Source: Bacteroidales bacterium (GTDB taxonomy: Bacteria; Bacteroidota; Bacteroidia; Bacteroidales; P3). Taken from it: a stretch of DNA of 64,000 nt. How positions within the stretch are numbered: position 1 is the stretch's first letter; the number at the start of each line of letters is the position of its first letter. Location: contig JAFUWF010000019.1 of assembly GCA_017483575.1 (NCBI GenBank), positions 124,001 through 188,000 on the forward strand, given 5' to 3'. The notes under the pieces are model-generated. The model saw nothing but the letters and a program-made list of their open reading frames with translations. It searched no databases and had not been told where the DNA came from. Position numbers and translations under genes: made by a program. Positions 15,790 to 22,530 of the stretch are shown in pieces.

Positions 15790-16926
15790 ATGAAGGGAGT
15801 GCAAGGAGTGCAAGGAGTGCAGGGAGTGCAAGACAAATGTATCCGATGGAGGTATTGTCTTGCACTCCTTACACTCCTTTTACTCCCACATTCCTCCTTT
15901 TCCCAGATAGCCGGCCTGAATACCTTGACGCTGCTCGACCTGGGCAGCGGCGCCCGTGCATCGGGTCTGGGGTTCGACTATCTGGTGCTGCCTGAGGGCG
16001 ACCTCAGCGTGGCTATGGACAACCCCTCGATGCTGTGCCTGTGGGGGGACGAAGGCCGCGACCCCAACTATTATCTGCCAGGCCGACAGGCTTCGTTGAG
16101 CTACGTGTCGCTCTTCGATGGCAGCGCGATGGGCACGCTGGCCTATTCGACCGACTTCGGCGGCCGCATCAGCCCCATGCTCTTTGCCTTCCGTTTCAAC
16201 AACTACGGCTCCTTCGACGGCTACGACGAGGAGGAAATCAGTACAGGCACGTTCCATGCTGCCGACTATGCCCTCAGTGCGGGTTACAGTATCCCTGTGG
16301 CACGAGGACTCTCCGACGGCGACCAGCTGAACCTCGGCGTCATGGCCACGGCGATTCTGTCGCAATACGAGCAGTATCGTGCCTTTGCCGTCTCGTTCGA
16401 CCTCATGCTGAGCTATTTCCGCCCCTCCCGTGGCTTTGCGGCTACCTTGGCGGCACGCAACATCGGCGCACAGCTGTCTACATTCGACGGTACGGGCGAG
16501 AGCCTTCCGTTCGAGCTGTCGGCCGAGATGTCGTACAAACTCAGCAAGGCCCCGTTCCGATTCTTCTTCGGTGCCAACGAGCTGCAGCGGTGGAACCTTC
16601 GCTACGAGGACCCATTGAATCCCACCACAGAGACCGACCCCTTCACCGGCGAGGTGACCAAGGAGGGTTGGCTCGAAGGCTTCGCCGACAACCTGCTGCG
16701 CCATGCCCAGGTGGGCGTGGAAATCAGCATTGGCAAGGCTCTTTTTGCCCGCGTGGGCTACAGCTACCGGCAGAGCGCTGAAATGCGCGGCCTCGAGGGC
16801 CTCAACATGAGCGGTTTCTCTTTCGGCTTCGGCATCCACACCAAGCGTTTCGACTTCGCCTATGCCCGCCGCAACTACCACCTCTCGCAGGCCCCCGATT
16901 TCTTCACTTTAAGTTATAGATTCTGA
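15790..16926 (+). CDS. Type IX secretion system outer-membrane protein, PorQ-like
   Basis: A 378-residue outer-membrane beta-barrel resembling PorQ. Features are GLNTLTLLDLGSGARASGLG near the mature N-terminus, repeated amphipathic strands, and a terminal ...DFFTLSYRF with a final aromatic residue. The start ATG follows the kamA stop without a gap. The N-terminus is odd: residues 2-14 are GVQ repeats from a 9-bp tandem unit, and the signal-peptide core LALLTLLLLP is encoded by the inverse-complement arm of that repeat. The family name is by overall resemblance; a PorV-like relative cannot be excluded. Confidence 0.75.
   Translation: MKGVQGVQGVQGVQDKCIRWRYCLALLTLLLLPHSSFSQIAGLNTLTLLDLGSGARASGLGFDYLVLPEGDLSVAMDNPSMLCLWGDEGRDPNYYLPGRQASLSYVSLFDGSAMGTLAYSTDFGGRISPMLFAFRFNNYGSFDGYDEEEISTGTFHAADYALSAGYSIPVARGLSDGDQLNLGVMATAILSQYEQYRAFAVSFDLMLSYFRPSRGFAATLAARNIGAQLSTFDGTGESLPFELSAEMSYKLSKAPFRFFFGANELQRWNLRYEDPLNPTTETDPFTGEVTKEGWLEGFADNLLRHAQVGVEISIGKALFARVGYSYRQSAEMRGLEGLNMSGFSFGFGIHTKRFDFAYARRNYHLSQAPDFFTLSYRF
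15793..15893. repeat. 9-mer inverted array covering the PorQ-like signal peptide
   Basis: GGAGTGCAA units repeat four times at about 15794-15831. Inverse-complementary units (CTTGCACTCCTTACACTCC) lie at about 15859-15890. The 9-bp unit keeps frame, so copy number would change the length of the N-terminus but not the frame. Confidence 0.85.
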
Positions 16927-16929
16927 TTG

Positions 16930-17050
16930 AACGACAACGTGAATATTGTTTTTAAGACAACAAAAACAACAAAGACAACTTTTTTGGTGTTTTTTATTGC
17001 AAACCGCATGTGGCGGTTTGCCGGTTGTCAGTGTTGTCAATGTTGTCGTT
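16930..17050. repeat. GTTGTC 9-mer inverted element with inner stem, between PorQ-like gene and lplA
   Basis: Outer ends AACGACAA (16930) and TTGTCGTT (17050) enclose ACAAC-type units, then an inner stem-loop AAACCGCATGTGGCGGTTT at 17001-17019, then GTTGTC-N3 units. A relative with a different inner stem lies at 57109-57213. It may serve as the terminator of the PorQ-like gene. Nothing else is seen in this gap. Confidence 0.8.
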
Positions 17051-17064
17051 AAAAAAAAGATAAG

Positions 17065-18024
17065 ATGAAATTACAATTTGTTGTTTCGGATCAGACCAAT
17101 CCCTATTGGAACATTGCGGTTGAGAATTACCTTTTGTCGTTGCCCGAAAGCGAGACGGTGACGCTCTACCTGTGGCGAAACCGCCGCACGGTGGTCATCG
17201 GGCAGAACCAGAACCCCTTCAGCGAGTGCAACGTCGAGGCTCTCGAGGCCGATGGTGGCTACCTGATGCGCCGGCGGACCGGCGGCGGTGCCGTCTACCA
17301 TGACGACGGCAACATCAACTTCTCCTTCGTCGTTCCCAAGGCGCTCTACGACCAGACGCGGCAGTTCCGCGTGCTGCAGCGTGCCGTTGCCACTTTCGGG
17401 CTGCAGGCCGAGGTCTCCGGCCGCAACGACGTGCTGGTCGAGGGTCGCAAGTTCAGCGGCAACGCTTTCAGCAAGGGCCGCTACCAGGATCTTCACCACG
17501 GCACCATCCTCATCAAGGGCAACATGGAGGACCTGCAGCGCTACCTCAAACCCAAGCCTGCCAAGCTGCAGAAGCATGGCGTCAGCTCGGTGCAGAGCCG
17601 CGTGGTGAATCTCTCGGAGCTCAACCCCGCCATCACCAGCGAAAGCATCGTACCCGCATTGCGAAAGGCTTTTGAGTCGGAGTATTCGGAGTGTTCGGAG
17701 TATTCAGAATTCTCTGACATCATCAAGAAACCCGAGGTGCGCACCCTCTACGAGGAGTTTGCCTCCGACGAGTGGCGCTTTGGCCGCTGGCGCACCTTCA
17801 CCGCCCAGCGCTCCGCCCAGTTCGATTGGGGTGGGGTAGAGCTGCATCTCACCGTCGACCAGGAATACGCCATCATCACCGATGTTCAGATAGCCTCCGA
17901 CGCCCTCGACCTTTCCGCCCTCGACGAGGCCCGCCGCCTGTTGACTGGCGCTGGCACTGCAACCCCGCCGCAGCACGAGCCCAACCCTATCATTGACGAC
18001 ATCATGTCGTTGGTGTATGGTTAA
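17065..18024 (+). CDS. lplA: Lipoate-protein ligase A
   Basis: Activates lipoate (or octanoate) with ATP and attaches it to E2/GcvH domains. The 319-residue protein shows MRRRTGGGAVYHDDGNINFS (residues about 69-88), GRNDVLVEGRKFSGNAF with the catalytic lysine, and HHGTILI. An acidic tract ESEYSECSEYSEFSD near residue 205 comes from GAGTATTCG-type tandem repeats at about 17674-17716 and separates the catalytic domain from the accessory C-terminal domain. Confidence 0.94.
   Translation: MKLQFVVSDQTNPYWNIAVENYLLSLPESETVTLYLWRNRRTVVIGQNQNPFSECNVEALEADGGYLMRRRTGGGAVYHDDGNINFSFVVPKALYDQTRQFRVLQRAVATFGLQAEVSGRNDVLVEGRKFSGNAFSKGRYQDLHHGTILIKGNMEDLQRYLKPKPAKLQKHGVSSVQSRVVNLSELNPAITSESIVPALRKAFESEYSECSEYSEFSDIIKKPEVRTLYEEFASDEWRFGRWRTFTAQRSAQFDWGGVELHLTVDQEYAIITDVQIASDALDLSALDEARRLLTGAGTATPPQHEPNPIIDDIMSLVYG
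17671..17719. repeat. In-frame 9-mer repeat (GAGTATTCG type) in lplA
   Basis: GAGTATTCG-like units repeat at 9-bp spacing and end in a CAGAATTCTCTG palindrome. In-frame, encoding Ser/Glu/Tyr-rich residues at a domain boundary. Only one arm is visible, so it is a weaker member of the repeat set. Confidence 0.6.
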
Positions 18025-18066
18025 TCGTGGAAATTATATTTCGAATTATACGAAATAAGGTAACAG

Positions 18067-18090
18067 GGAATAAAGGGGTTATTCCTTTTT
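18067..18090 (+). terminator. Terminator after lplA
   Basis: GGAATAA (18067-18073) pairs with TTATTCC (18079-18085), followed by TTTTT. It overlaps the 3' end of the converging small gene. Confidence 0.65.
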
Positions 18091-18288
18091 CAAATAATCG
18101 TATATGTAATCGGGGCTTTGGAGGTACAGTCCAGTATTCGTATTTAGCAGTTTCTGATAGATGATGGAGTTGTACACGCGACTAAAAGCCGCCTCCAGCG
18201 ACAGTCCCATTTCGTCTTGCAAGCGGCTGACCATCTGCTCTACGTCACTGTTAATGATGAACTGCAATTGATCCTGTGTGATGCTCAT
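18079..18288 (-). CDS. Small protein accompanying DUF3990 (69 aa)
   Basis: A 69-residue soluble protein, mostly helical by composition, ending LNTNTGLYLQSPDYIYDYLKKE. Its ATG overlaps the DUF3990 stop by 4 bp (ATGA), so the two are translationally coupled. Proteins with this GLYLQSP-type ending tend to sit beside DUF3990/DUF3791 genes. A partner or antitoxin role is inferred from that arrangement and not shown here. Confidence 0.75.
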   Translation of the reverse strand: MSITQDQLQFIINSDVEQMVSRLQDEMGLSLEAAFSRVYNSIIYQKLLNTNTGLYLQSPDYIYDYLKKE

Positions 18289-18758
18289 ACCCGTTTCAGT
18301 TGTTGAATGGCACGGTCTGTGCCGAAGAAGTATTGATTGTTCAGTTGGCGGTAGGTCAGTTCCTTTACCAGTGTTTCCAGTGTAATCAGATGCTGCATGT
18401 AGAGGTTCAGCTGGAACACCACACCGTCGTCAGCCACCGGACCCACCACAATGTCATGGCTATGCATTCTTTGCCCCTTGGCCATGCGGTTCTTCAGGAT
18501 GAACTCCGCCCATTCCTCGCACACGCCTTCGAACCTGAGCACATCGAGCATGTGGTCATCCAGCAGGTGCTCGTTAAACTCGTACTCCTGTACGATGGGG
18601 ACACCTGACTCCTCGAATTCACGTCGCCGCACTGCCATTGCCTCGGCCTGGCTGCGTATATCTGTAAGATAGAAACCCTGCCCGAAATCCTTGTTCGGAC
18701 GGCAGCGTGATAACATGATTTCGCCAAAGTCGGTGTTTGTGCCATGGTAAAGCCTCAT
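18285..18758 (-). CDS. DUF3990 protein (possible ADP-ribosyltransferase-like toxin)
   Basis: A 157-residue DUF3990 protein starting MRLYHGTNTDFGEI, with DFGQGFYLTDIRSQAEAMA. The YHGT...GFYLT pattern resembles the N-terminal NAD-binding part of ADP-ribosyltransferase folds, and DUF3990 is thought to belong to that superfamily. Activity has not been inferred from catalytic residues. ATG 18758 overlaps the upstream DUF3791 stop by 4 bp. It is the centre of a tightly coupled three-gene unit. Confidence 0.82.
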   Translation of the reverse strand: MRLYHGTNTDFGEIMLSRCRPNKDFGQGFYLTDIRSQAEAMAVRRREFEESGVPIVQEYEFNEHLLDDHMLDVLRFEGVCEEWAEFILKNRMAKGQRMHSHDIVVGPVADDGVVFQLNLYMQHLITLETLVKELTYRQLNNQYFFGTDRAIQQLKRV

Positions 18759-18964
18759 GCCATCGTCCCTCCATGACGTTTGCAATAGTCGGCCAAGTCA
18801 GCCAATGTATCATCAAGCGGCAACAGATGCTCTGCCTCATAGTTCCTGTCAAGGAAAGAGAATCCCTTGTATGTGTTCAAATAATTGAACGCCTGCGCAG
18901 AAGGCATCCCGTTTCGTTTGCCGAACTCCACAATACAGAGGTTTATGTACCGAATTTTATTCAC
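18755..18964 (-). CDS. DUF3791-like small protein
   Basis: A 69-residue protein of the DUF3791 type (INLCIVEFGKRNGMPSAQAFNYLNTYKGFSFLDRNYEAEHLLPLDDTL, with the typical FL-NYE-H pattern). First gene of the unit, with a 4-bp overlap to DUF3990. DUF3791/DUF3990 pairs recur in gut bacteria and behave like toxin-antitoxin modules in arrangement; the antitoxin assignment is inference. Confidence 0.78.
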   Translation of the reverse strand: MNKIRYINLCIVEFGKRNGMPSAQAFNYLNTYKGFSFLDRNYEAEHLLPLDDTLADLADYCKRHGGTMA

Positions 18965-19024
18965 GTTCTTATAACGCTGCTTTTTTATAATTATTGCACG
19001 TCTGCGTTTTTTTCTTTTTATGGG

Positions 19025-19062
19025 ACAACACCCGGGCGGTCACGATAGCGGCTGCCCGGGTG
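19025..19062. terminator. GC-rich hairpin between the DUF3791 gene and the lipoprotein
   Basis: ACACCCGGGC and GCCCGGGTGT form a perfect 10-bp stem around a short loop, with a T-rich stretch on the plus-strand side (CTCTTTTTA). It separates two minus-strand genes, so its orientation as a terminator is uncertain. Confidence 0.55.
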
Positions 19063-19121
19063 TGCACTCTTTTTATAATGATATTTCCTATAGTATTATC
19101 ACATCTTATCGAATAGTATTA

Positions 19122-19544
19122 TCACATCTTATCGAACACCCCACCACCCATATGGAGTGTCTTCCCGCATACGTATACGTCATCATATACGGTTGTGTCA
19201 CTGCCATCCTTAGTCACCATTATCAATTTCCAATACTCATCAGATATTTTTTGTATGGAGTAGTCGAACTCTGCCGAACATGGTCCATCACCGACACCGG
19301 TACCCAACACAACAAGCACCTTGTACGTGATTCCACGGAAATCATCACCAAATGCATAATAAACAGCGTATGTGTCGTGGGTATAAATATTTGTGTATTG
19401 AGTTCTCCATGTTCCTACAAGAGGATTTGTCTGCTCAATATTTGAAACGTTAATATTTTTGCTGTCATTGTCTTTGCTACAAGATGACATGAGTAACGAT
19501 GCCGTGATGGCAATTAATGAAAGAATCTTTACTTTATTTCTCAT
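19122..19544 (-). CDS. Lipoprotein, lipocalin-like (unknown function)
   Basis: A 140-residue protein with a lipoprotein signal (lipobox LMSSC at residues about 18-22) followed by NPLVGTWRTQ, the start seen in Bacteroidota lipocalin-like lipoproteins. The rest is beta-rich with no recognised catalytic motif. Its probable promoter is about 350 bp upstream (19891-19922), and a 129-bp inverted repeat (19656-19784) lies in the leader. GC content is clearly lower than its neighbours, suggesting recent acquisition. Confidence 0.8.
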   Translation of the reverse strand: MRNKVKILSLIAITASLLMSSCSKDNDSKNINVSNIEQTNPLVGTWRTQYTNIYTHDTYAVYYAFGDDFRGITYKVLVVLGTGVGDGPCSAEFDYSIQKISDEYWKLIMVTKDGSDTTVYDDVYVCGKTLHMGGGVFDKM

Positions 19545-19655
19545 ACAATATTCTGCTGTGTTATACTGTCAGCATTCAGTTCTAAGATTTTATATTCACT
19601 TTGAGTGCCCTTTCGTATGTACATAAAAAGAGCGTGGCACTTGTTAGTCTTCATC

Positions 19656-19784
19656 GGTCATTCTGAGGTCTTCGACTACCTTGTTTATCCCAATTATAAC
19701 AACCTAAGCCCACGCCTTGGCGGGAGCGTATTGCCTCAATCTGGGATAAACAGCTGAAAGTTGTCGAAGTTTTCAGAAATGACC
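19656..19784. repeat. 129-bp imperfect inverted repeat in the lipoprotein leader
   Basis: GGTCATTCTGAGGTCTTCGA at 19656 and GGTCATTTCTGAAAACTTCG on the opposite strand from 19784 form roughly 40-bp arms, each ending TTTATCCCA. The loop contains a GC-rich CACGCCTTGGCGGGAGCGT. It is either a miniature inverted-repeat insertion or a structured leader. The remainder of the 19545-19979 gap contains only the promoter and terminator listed separately. Confidence 0.75.
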
Positions 19785-19890
19785 AGTTAAGCTACTTCGC
19801 TTTTTCCTATTCTATGATGTGCATACTAATTTTATGCGCTATGTTTCATTGGCAATTTTTTTCGTTTATATTTCCGTTTTAATTCGACTG

Positions 19891-19922
19891 CAAAATTACG
19901 AAATGTTTCTGAATCCACCAAA
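19891..19922 (-). promoter_or_regulatory. Bacteroidota promoter for the 19122-19544 lipoprotein
   Basis: On the minus strand, TTTG (19922-19919), a 20-bp spacer and TAATTTTG (19898-19891). It directs transcription through the inverted repeat into the lipoprotein gene. Confidence 0.7.
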
Positions 19923-19955
19923 TAAAAAATGGAGCCGCATTTTTAATGCAGCTCC
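19922..19955 (-). terminator. Terminator of the glyS/toxin-antitoxin transcript
   Basis: GGAGCTGCAT pairs with ATGCGGCTCC around AAAA on the minus strand, followed by a T-rich run, 25 bp after the toxin stop. Confidence 0.75.
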
Positions 19956-19979
19956 TAAATGGTGATAGTACAATTAAAA

Positions 19980-20288
19980 CTACTTGTACATGAGGCTGTG
20001 TACTGCGTCGGTGACAGCAAGGATTTGCTCGTCGTCCACCTCGACAATCTCATAAGCGAAATGGAAATCCTCGAAGATGCACTCGCGGTAGCCTTGCTTG
20101 CGCCAAGAGGCTTTCAGGCGTGCCAAAGGGTAGAGGCTGGGGAAGTCGCCCAAAGCTCCCAATGCGGAGTATAAGCGTTTTTTCTTGGCAGTCACAATGC
20201 TTTCAGACAGAGTGATATGTCTGTGCATAGCATAGTCATAGAACTCGTTTATCTGATTGTGGACTTGGGCTTTGACAACTATTCTCAT
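19980..20288 (-). CDS. ParE/RelE-type toxin
   Basis: A 102-residue type II toxin-like protein of the ParE/RelE fold: basic N-terminal strand (MRIVVKAQVHNQINEFYDYA), KKRLYSALGALGDFPSLYPLARLKASWRKQGYRECIFEDFHFAYEI and a final strand AVTDAVHSLM. Its ATG overlaps the stop of the 59-residue upstream gene by 4 bp. Target (ribosome-bound mRNA or gyrase) cannot be told from the sequence. Confidence 0.85.
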   Translation of the reverse strand: MRIVVKAQVHNQINEFYDYAMHRHITLSESIVTAKKKRLYSALGALGDFPSLYPLARLKASWRKQGYRECIFEDFHFAYEIVEVDDEQILAVTDAVHSLMYK

Positions 20289-20464
20289 TCGTCAGGATGA
20301 TAGTGGCGGTGAATCAATTCGGAGAGTCTTCTGTCAGACTCTTCCAACGTGATATAGTCGCGTTCCAGCTCCTCGCGCGTCATCTTTCTGACTCTGAAGC
20401 CATATTCGGCAGGAGGCTCGGCGGCAGAGGACATGTTCTCGTCTCCGTACTCGTAGTCTTTCAT
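20285..20464 (-). CDS. Probable antitoxin of the ParE/RelE pair (59 aa)
   Basis: A 59-residue protein beginning MKDYEYGDEN and ending in RLSELIHRHYHPDE, acidic in the first half with a charged helical segment TREELERDYITLEESDRRL that could wrap the toxin. It is coupled to the toxin by an ATGA overlap and starts 11 bp after glyS ends. No recognisable DNA-binding fold is seen, so autoregulation is uncertain. Confidence 0.78.
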   Translation of the reverse strand: MKDYEYGDENMSSAAEPPAEYGFRVRKMTREELERDYITLEESDRRLSELIHRHYHPDE

Positions 20465-20475
20465 TGTGGTATGTT

Positions 20476-21990
20476 TTACAGGTTGGTCTTCAGGTAGGCC
20501 AGCAGCTGGTCGATGCTGACGCGCTCCTGCTGCATGGTGTCGCGGTCGCGGACGGTGACGGCGTTGTCGGAGAGGGTGTCGTTGTCGACGGTGATGCAGA
20601 AGGGGGTGCCGATGGCGTCCTGGCGGCGGTATCGGCGGCCGATGGCGTCCTTCTCGTCGTACTGCACCATCATCTCGGGCATGAGTAGGTGCTGCACCTC
20701 GCGGGCCTTCTCGGGCAGGCCGTCCTTCTTCACCAGCGGCAGCACGGCGGCTTTGTAGGGGGCCAGACGGCGCGGCAGCGAGAGCACGGTACGTACGGAG
20801 CCGTCCTCCAGGGTCTCGTCCTTCAGGGCGTGGCTGAAGATGGCCAGGAAGGTGCGGTCCACGCCGATGGAGGTCTCGATGACGTAGGGCGTGTAGCTCT
20901 CGTTGAGCTCGCTGTCGAAGTATTGCAACTTCTTGCCACTGAACTCGCTGTGGCGGCTGAGGTCGAAGTCGGTACGGCTGTGGATTCCCTCAAGCTCCTT
21001 GAAGCCAAAGGGGAAGCGGAACTCGATGTCGGTGGCGGCGTTGGCGTAGTGGGCCAACTTCTCGTGGTCGTGGTAGCGATAGCAGTCGGCAGGGATGCCG
21101 AAGGCGAGGTGCCACTGCAGGCGCTCCTCTTTCCAATGCTTGAACCACTCCAGCTCGGTTCCGGGACGGACGAAGAACTGCATTTCCATCTGCTCGAACT
21201 CGCGCATGCGGAAGATGAACTGGCGGGCGACGATCTCGTTGCGGAAGGCTTTGCCAATCTGGGCGATGCCGAAGGGGATCTTCATGCGGCCGCTCTTCTG
21301 CACGTTGAGGAAGTTGACGAAAATGCCCTGGGCCGTTTCGGGACGTAGGTAGAGGGTGTCGCTGTCGTCGATGACGGAGCCCATTTTGGTGGCGAACATC
21401 AGATTGAACTGGCGCACGTCGGTCCAGTTGCGGGTGCCGCTGATGGGGCAGACGATCTCCAGGTCGAGGATGAGCTGCTTGAGGCCGGCCAGGTCGTTGC
21501 GATTCATGCAGTCGGCATAGCGCTCGTGTATCTCGTCAATCTTCTTCTGGTGCTCCAGCACGCGGGAGTTGGTGGAGACGAACTGCTGGCGGTCGAAGGC
21601 GTCGCCGAAGCGTTTGTGGGCCTTCTCGCACTCTTTCTCAATCTTCTCCTCGATCTTGGCAATATGGTCCTCGATGAGGACATCGGCGCGGTAGCGTTTC
21701 TTGCTGTCCTTGTTGTCGATGAGGGGATCGTTGAAAGCGTCGACGTGGCCGCTGGCCTTCCAGATGCGGGGGTGCATGAAGATGGCGCTGTCGATGCCCA
21801 CGATGTTCTCGTGCATCTGCACCATGGCCTTCCACCAGGCCTGTTTGATGTTGTTCTTGAGCTCGGTGCCCAGCTGGCCGTAGTCGTAGACAGCGGCAAG
21901 GCCGTCGTAGATCTCCGAGCTGGGGAAGATGAATCCATATTCTTTGGCGTGGGATACCACTTTCTTGAAGAAATCGTCTTGATTTGCCAT
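20476..21990 (-). CDS. glyS: Glycyl-tRNA synthetase (class II, homodimeric type)
   Basis: Charges tRNA-Gly. The 504-residue protein is the single-chain alpha2 type found in Bacteroidota. Visible parts are the N-terminal FFKKVVSHAKEYGFIFPSSE, motif 1 region FMHPRIWKASGHVDAF, motif 2 FRNEIVARQFIFRMREFEQ with MEMQFF, and motif 3 IGVDRTFLAIFSHA. A C-terminal anticodon-binding domain starts around LAPYKAAVLPLVKK. A toxin-antitoxin pair lies directly downstream. Confidence 0.97.
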   Translation of the reverse strand: MANQDDFFKKVVSHAKEYGFIFPSSEIYDGLAAVYDYGQLGTELKNNIKQAWWKAMVQMHENIVGIDSAIFMHPRIWKASGHVDAFNDPLIDNKDSKKRYRADVLIEDHIAKIEEKIEKECEKAHKRFGDAFDRQQFVSTNSRVLEHQKKIDEIHERYADCMNRNDLAGLKQLILDLEIVCPISGTRNWTDVRQFNLMFATKMGSVIDDSDTLYLRPETAQGIFVNFLNVQKSGRMKIPFGIAQIGKAFRNEIVARQFIFRMREFEQMEMQFFVRPGTELEWFKHWKEERLQWHLAFGIPADCYRYHDHEKLAHYANAATDIEFRFPFGFKELEGIHSRTDFDLSRHSEFSGKKLQYFDSELNESYTPYVIETSIGVDRTFLAIFSHALKDETLEDGSVRTVLSLPRRLAPYKAAVLPLVKKDGLPEKAREVQHLLMPEMMVQYDEKDAIGRRYRRQDAIGTPFCITVDNDTLSDNAVTVRDRDTMQQERVSIDQLLAYLKTNL

Positions 21991-22244
21991 ATTGTTTCTG
22001 TATTGTATTTGTTATTATCTTTTTCTGTTTTGCAATAGTATAACGATTTTTTCTTTTTTATATTGCGCTACGACCATAAAAATAAACTTGGAAATGTGTA
22101 GCAAAAAAAAGTTACAATATTGTTAAATTGTGGTAAAATGTTTGTTAATTTACTGATTTGCAATATTGTACGATGTAATTTTTTTATGAATATTCGCGTT
22201 AACAGATTGAAAAAAAACTATTCAAATCCAAAAATAACGCAAAT

Positions 22245-22526
22245 ATGGTTAAGTACAGAAATGACGTGCATCTGGGCCAAGAGATCAAACGGGTGCTCAA
22301 GGAAAAACGTATTCCTGTGGCGGAGTTCGCGCGTCGCATTTGTTGCCATAGGAAAAATGTGTACGATATTTTCACCCGCAAGTCGCTCGACATTGACAGA
22401 ATAATCATGATTTCCGAGCTGCTCGACTACGACTTCATCAGGAACTGCTACATCGAACAAAACGATGGCATAGAGTTCAAGTTGCGTCTGGAAGGAGGCA
22501 AGTTGATAGTGGTTGACAGCGAGTAG
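22245..22526 (+). CDS. Small helix-turn-helix protein (XRE-like)
   Basis: A 93-residue protein with an N-terminal HTH-like region (LGQEIKRVLKEKRIPVAEFA, then RRICCHRKNVYDIFTRKSLD) and a short beta-rich tail ending LRLEGGKLIVVDSE. It resembles small XRE-like regulators common in Bacteroidales. It converges on the histidine kinase with a 4-bp gap. The 254-bp region before it is very AT-rich; I see no clear promoter match there. Confidence 0.72.
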   Translation: MVKYRNDVHLGQEIKRVLKEKRIPVAEFARRICCHRKNVYDIFTRKSLDIDRIIMISELLDYDFIRNCYIEQNDGIEFKLRLEGGKLIVVDSE

Positions 22527-22530
22527 GCGG

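Noticed and set aside
14455..15831. 458-residue minus-strand reading frame opposite kamA
   Set aside because: It is the antisense shadow of a strongly GC3-biased real gene; the residues are low-complexity and no domain is visible.
19656..19784. attC or integron recombination site
   Set aside because: The inverted repeat lacks the RYYYAAC/GTTRRRY core ends and there is no integrase.
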